Part shown: one piece after another, positions 12,559 to 13,554 of the stretch
Layout of the letters: each line of letters begins with the position of its first letter
Position numbering within the stretch: the first letter of the stretch is position 1
Assembly (NCBI GenBank): GCA_036824245.1
Contig: DAITAO010000086.1
Location: forward strand, 1 to 13,554
Origin: JACVRM01 sp036824245
GTDB lineage: Bacteria > Actinomycetota > Thermoleophilia > Gaiellales > Gaiellaceae
Length of the DNA: 13,554 bases
Direction of reading: 5' to 3'
Position numbers and translations under genes: made by a program
Notes under the pieces: model-generated
Told to the model about the DNA's origin: nothing
What the model saw: only the letters and a program-made list of their open reading frames with translations
Databases searched by the model: none

Positions 12559-13554
12559 TCAGACCAGCGCGAGCTGCTGGTAGGGCTCGAGGCCCGAGAC
12601 GCCCACGCCAACGAGTCGCAGCGCGCCCGGGCGCTCGCGTAGCGCGCGGTCGAGCAGGCTGCAGGCGAGCTCGCCGATCCGCTCGGACTCGTCCGTGCCG
12701 ACCGAGAGGGTGGTGGAGCGCGTGCGGATTGAGAAGTCCGAGTAGCGCAGCTTGGCCGTGACCGTACGCGCGGTCTCGCCGGAAGCGCGCAGTCGCGACG
12801 CCACGTGCTCGGCCATGCGGCGCAGCTCGTCGTGCAGTCGCTCTGGGTCTGCCACGTCCTGGGCGAACGTCTCCTCGCTCGAGATCGAGACCGTCTCGAC
12901 CTCCGACTCCACCCGTCGCGGATCGATGCCGCATGCGCGGTCGCGCAGCAAGCCGCCGACCTTGCCCGGCGCGAGCCGGTGCAGCTCCGCGTCGGAAAGC
13001 GCCGCCAGGGCGCCGATCGTGGTCACGCCCGCGCCGCGCAGGCGCTCGTCCGCGCGCGGACCAACCCCGGGGAGCAGGCGCACCTCGAACGCGGCGAGAA
13101 AGTCGGCCTCGCGACCTGCGGGCACCACTGTGAGCCCGCCCGGCTTGCGCCTGTCGCTCGCCACCTTCGCCACCACCTTGCAGCTTGCGACGCCCAGCGA
13201 GGCGGTCAGCCGCGTGGCACCCAGCACGGCGGCCTGCACCGCCTCTGCCACGTTCCGGGCCGCCGCGAAGTCGGACGCGACCTCGCCCATGTCGAGATAG
13301 CCCTCGTCCATCCCGGTGCGCTCCACGGTCGGGACGACCTCGCGAACCGCCTGCCACACCTCGCGCGAGTACTGCCCGTAGAGCCGGTGGCGAGGCCGGA
13401 CGAAGACGGCCTGTGGACAGCGGCGCAGTGCCTCTGCGCACGACATCGCCGAGTGGATGCCGAATCGGCGGGCGGCGTAGTTGGCCGTGGCGACGACGCC
13501 GCGGCCGCGCGGGTCGCCGCCCACGACCAGCGGACGCTCGCGCAGGTCCAGGCT
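12559..13554 (-). CDS. dinB: DNA polymerase IV (Y-family), N-terminus outside window
   Basis: At least 331 residues, running off the window end; about 30 N-terminal residues with the first catalytic Asp are missing. The visible start reads SLDLRERPLVVGGDPRGRG, so the GTG at 13524 is internal, not the start. The palm motif is present as GMDEGYLD (the usual SIDEAFLD, catalytic Asp/Glu kept), followed by TRLTASLGVASCKVVAKVASDRRKPGGLTVV, typical of Y-family polymerases. The thumb helix-hairpin-helix reads LLPGVGPRADERLRGAGV, and the little-finger domain begins near VSISSEETFAQDV. The C-terminus QQLALV resembles the beta-clamp motif QLxLF with the last Phe replaced by Val. It performs error-prone lesion bypass. 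The aldo/keto reductase follows 18 nt after its stop. Confidence 0.93.
   Translation of the reverse strand, partial: SLDLRERPLVVGGDPRGRGVVATANYAARRFGIHSAMSCAEALRRCPQAVFVRPRHRLYGQYSREVWQAVREVVPTVERTGMDEGYLDMGEVASDFAAARNVAEAVQAAVLGATRLTASLGVASCKVVAKVASDRRKPGGLTVVPAGREADFLAAFEVRLLPGVGPRADERLRGAGVTTIGALAALSDAELHRLAPGKVGGLLRDRACGIDPRRVESEVETVSISSEETFAQDVADPERLHDELRRMAEHVASRLRASGETARTVTAKLRYSDFSIRTRSTTLSVGTDESERIGELACSLLDRALRERPGALRLVGVGVSGLEPYQQLALV

Noticed and set aside
11669..13441. 590-residue minus-strand frame
   Set aside because: Arg/Gly/Ala-rich, spans both dinB and the aldo/keto reductase in a different frame, with no motif; a high-GC shadow frame.
13522..13524. GTG as the dinB start
   Set aside because: The frame continues upstream to the window edge with family-like sequence (LRERPLVVGGDP), so this GTG is an internal valine.

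Overview
The window looks like chromosomal DNA of a GC-rich actinobacterium, most plausibly of the Thermoleophilia (Gaiellales/Solirubrobacterales) type. This rests on the strong GC bias, frequent GTG starts, a NucS/EndoMS mismatch endonuclease (typical of Actinobacteria and archaea), a PknB-like kinase and a TPR-linked class III cyclase. The lineage is inferred from gene content only; no marker gene or rRNA is present. I see no insertion sequence, prophage, CRISPR array or tRNA.

Layout. (1) 21-398 (-): small exported protein, divergent from a plus-strand cluster with a spacer that may hold a decayed regulator fragment. (2) 677-3587 (+): an atypical cytochrome P450, an 8-TM membrane protein made of two related halves and translationally coupled to it by an ATGA overlap, then a SAM methyltransferase broken near its 3' end by an apparent one-base deletion. 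(3) 3625-5577 (-): TPR protein with a C-terminal class III nucleotidyl cyclase domain. (4) 5738-8230 (-): a two-gene unit of a transmembrane Ser/Thr kinase with a long Thr-rich outer tail, followed 15 nt later by an exported beta-propeller. (5) 8330-8884 (+): a small P-loop kinase-like protein whose Walker A lysine is replaced by threonine, divergent from the kinase. (6) 8954-11544 (+): a decayed 5' fragment of nucS, a cupin/TPR protein, a classical cupin, and an intact nucS. (7) 11590-13554 (-): dinB (DNA polymerase IV, cut by the window edge) followed by an aldo/keto reductase whose only well-placed start is an ATT codon behind a strong ribosome binding site.

How they may work together. The P450, membrane protein and methyltransferase could form a small oxidative tailoring or lipid-modifying unit, now perhaps inactive at its last step. 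The kinase and propeller may form an outside-to-inside signalling pair in which the separate propeller supplies the sensor the kinase lacks. nucS (mutation avoidance) and dinB (error-prone bypass) converge, so two clamp-associated functions with opposite effects on mutation rate are neighbours. The two nucS copies share a matching promoter-proximal block with the same spacing to the start codon. The strongest unexpected observations are the frameshifted methyltransferase, the nucS remnant with its conserved leaderless-type promoter, the ATT start and the missing Walker A lysine. I did not find a clear new defence or mobile system.
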